DNA from: Geoalkalibacter ferrihydriticus DSM 17813
GTDB taxonomy: Bacteria > Desulfobacterota > Desulfuromonadia > Desulfuromonadales > Geoalkalibacteraceae
Direction: 5' to 3'
Length of the DNA: 64,000 bases
Assembly (NCBI RefSeq): GCF_000820505.1
Contig: NZ_JWJD01000007.1
Location: 35,749-99,748 of the forward strand
The translations under genes and the position numbers were made by a program. Shown here one piece after another: positions 62,700 to 64,000 of the stretch (position 1 is its first letter; the number at the start of each line of letters is the position of its first letter). The notes under the pieces were generated by a model. That model worked only from the letters and a program-made list of their open reading frames with translations. It did no database searches and was not told where the DNA came from.

Positions 62700-62963
62700 T
62701 CATCTCGCCTGACGTTTTTTGGCATGTGGCCAATACGCGCAATCATCGGGCAGCCACTTGACCTGGCCCACGACCTCGGGAGTCAGTTGTACGCAGCCTT
62801 CACCAACCGAGAAGCGTTTGTCATAAACCCGACATTCACGGGTGACGATGTCAAGATGGCGGCAAGCGATGGGCGTGTGGATAACACGGTTGCCGTCGAT
62901 ATATTTTTCGAAGCAGCACAGGCCGCAGCGTCGGCAGAGATTTTCCCATTGATCCTCTGTCAT
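62700..62963 (-). CDS. YkgJ-family cysteine-cluster protein
   Basis: The 87-residue protein has the family pattern LCRRCGLCCFEKYI near the N-terminus, then TPIACRHLD, TRECRVYDKRF and a further cysteine in EGCVQL, with CAYW at the end. The cysteine cluster probably binds zinc or an iron-sulphur centre; related proteins are often annotated as such without function. It is a short form with no extra domain. It is divergent from bpt, sharing a 184-base upstream region. Confidence 0.85.
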   Translation of the reverse strand: MTEDQWENLCRRCGLCCFEKYIDGNRVIHTPIACRHLDIVTRECRVYDKRFSVGEGCVQLTPEVVGQVKWLPDDCAYWPHAKKRQAR

Positions 62964-63147
62964 GAGATATGCTTTCCGCCAGTGCGCTGGTCGCGTTGAC
63001 CGGGTTGGGTTCTCTATGGCGCAGGTTGAATAGTTACAGTCAATTTATGTAAAAAAATCATGATGTATACGATTTGTACGTGATTGACCGGAGCAGCAGC
63101 TTGTGCCATTCTTCTGACTATCGCAAACCGCAGAGGCCTATGCAAGC

Positions 63148-63870
63148 ATGCACATTTTTCAGCAAGCGCAGACCGAAGAATTGACGGATTGTCCCTACCT
63201 CGACGATCAGCGCAAAAGCTATTGTTATTTTCTCGCCAGTCGGGTCGACGAGGGGGAAATGTCTTTGCTGCTCGCCGAGGGTTGGCGCAAATTCGGCCTG
63301 TATTTTTTTCGGCCCGAATGCCCCACATGCCGCAACTGCATTCCCTTACGGGTTCGTGTGGCTGACTTTGCCCCTTCGCGCAGCCAGCGCAGGGTATTGA
63401 AGAAAGGCCAGGGCTTAGAGGCGCGTTTCGGCCCGCTGAAACTGACCGACCAAATCTATGAACTCTACCGGCGCCATTCAGAAGGCCGTTTTGACCAGGC
63501 GAGCGACCCGGAAGATTTCCTCTATAACTTCTATATGCCATCCTGCCCGGGGTTGCAAACCGAACTTTATTATCAAGGCGAACTCATCGGCGCGGGGTTT
63601 CTCGATCAGGGCTGCGACTGCCTCAACAGCGTGTACTTTTTCTACGATCCCGCCTTTGCGTATTTGCACCCCGGAACCTTCAGCATTCTCAGCGAAATCG
63701 AATATGCGCGGCAGATTGGGCTTGCTTATTACTATCTCGGCTATTATGTGCCCGGCTGTATGCGAATGGGTTACAAGGACCATTTTCGTCCCCGAGAACA
63801 TTACAATTGGAAAAGCGGAATCTGGACCGAGGTAAAGGGACCTCCGGAAGCTCCTGTCACGGTTCAGTAG
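63148..63870 (+). CDS. bpt: Bacterial N-degron transferase (aspartate/glutamate leucyltransferase)
   Basis: Bpt attaches leucine from Leu-tRNA to N-terminal Asp or Glu of proteins and so marks them for ClpS/ClpAP. The 240-residue protein has the N-terminal cysteine region DCPYLDDQRKSYCYFL and CPTCRNCIPLRV, which in ATE/Bpt proteins contacts metal or an Fe-S cluster. The catalytic GNAT-like part contains SVYFFYDP, LGTYSI-like PGTFSILSEIEYARQIGL and YYLGYYVPGCMRMGYKDHFRP. An AGAGG lies about 12 bases before ATG 63148. Close relatives transfer arginine, so the amino acid specificity is inferred. Confidence 0.92.
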   Translation: MHIFQQAQTEELTDCPYLDDQRKSYCYFLASRVDEGEMSLLLAEGWRKFGLYFFRPECPTCRNCIPLRVRVADFAPSRSQRRVLKKGQGLEARFGPLKLTDQIYELYRRHSEGRFDQASDPEDFLYNFYMPSCPGLQTELYYQGELIGAGFLDQGCDCLNSVYFFYDPAFAYLHPGTFSILSEIEYARQIGLAYYYLGYYVPGCMRMGYKDHFRPREHYNWKSGIWTEVKGPPEAPVTVQ

Positions 63871-63872
63871 GT

Positions 63873-63998
63873 GTCTAGTGCCCCGTGCGATTAGTCCTGC
63901 CTTCTAATTCTGGCTCTTTTCGGCGCTGCCTGCGTTGCGCCAACTTGACTTAGCATACGGCTAGGCCTGCGTTGGCGACGCCTTGACAGCACCAAAAA
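63873..63998. repeat. Dispersed repeat family B, copy 2
   Basis: Read on the minus strand it gives CAAGGCGTCGCCAACGCAGG, an extra 39-base segment ending in a second GGCGCAACGCAGG, then CAGCGCCGAAAAGAGCC and a purine-rich tail ending CACGGGGCACTAG. Apart from the insertion it matches the copy at 56756-56842 block by block. It may continue past the window edge. Confidence 0.8.
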
Positions 63999-64000
63999 TA

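Overview
The window looks like a chromosomal segment of a Gram-negative, Desulfuromonadales-type bacterium (Geobacter/Desulfuromonas relatives). This placement is inferred from gene order and protein character, not from a database search. The signs are a complete outer-membrane and lipid A block (lysS-lolC-lolD-bamA-ompH-lpxD-fabZ-lpxA-gnnA-gnnB-lpxB-msbA-DUF374-waaA-lpxK), a moderately GC-rich base composition, an NtrB/NtrC-like pair, and recurrent intergenic palindromes. About 65 protein genes are supported. I saw no rRNA, tRNA, CRISPR array or complete insertion sequence.

Layout. 1-5131: end of a PrcB-like lipoprotein gene, prfB with its programmed +1 frameshift, lysS and the LolCD lipoprotein exporter. 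5189-18478: a sigma70-type promoter followed by bamA, ompH and the lipid A/Kdo genes. gnnA and gnnB between lpxA and lpxB predict a lipid A built on 2,3-diamino-glucose with amide-linked acyl chains. 18513-28407: a Trm112-like zinc protein, an ELM1-family protein, a WlbA/WlbB/WlbC module for UDP-2,3-diacetamido-glucuronate, four glycosyltransferases (two of them CgeB-like), a methyltransferase on a strongly AT-rich island, a GT10 fucosyltransferase-like gene and a GT9 heptosyltransferase-like gene. 28550-35235: gmd-fcl (GDP-fucose), then the ADP-heptose genes gmhA, hldE and gmhB with a deoxyhypusine-synthase-like gene of unknown function inserted among them, and a UDP-glucuronate 4-epimerase. 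hldD is not in the window.

35451-45105: thrC and maeB on the minus strand, a phosphodiesterase, a HIT protein, TolQ/TolR, a ROK kinase and a GAF-containing chemoreceptor. 45178-53166: a minus-strand trio (AEC transporter, GT2, short PrmA-like methyltransferase with a heptanucleotide repeat in its 5' end), a histidine kinase and sigma54 activator pair, a thioesterase, a zincin, TlpA-CcdA and Fur. 53504-63870: an AMMECR1 protein, a 57-residue zinc ribbon, TypA/BipA, an M48-TPR lipoprotein with a PH-domain membrane protein, a MacB-type ABC operon with a lipoprotein and a Cys-rich exported protein, a GDPD, a Cys-cluster protein and the N-degron transferase Bpt.

Most genes are packed in operons with ATGA-type overlaps. 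The non-coding space holds two dispersed repeat families: A (four copies, with compensatory changes in the stem) and B (two copies). It also holds a large inverted repeat used as a terminator at 27243-27319, and an attenuator-like pair of mutually exclusive hairpins upstream of the GDPD gene.
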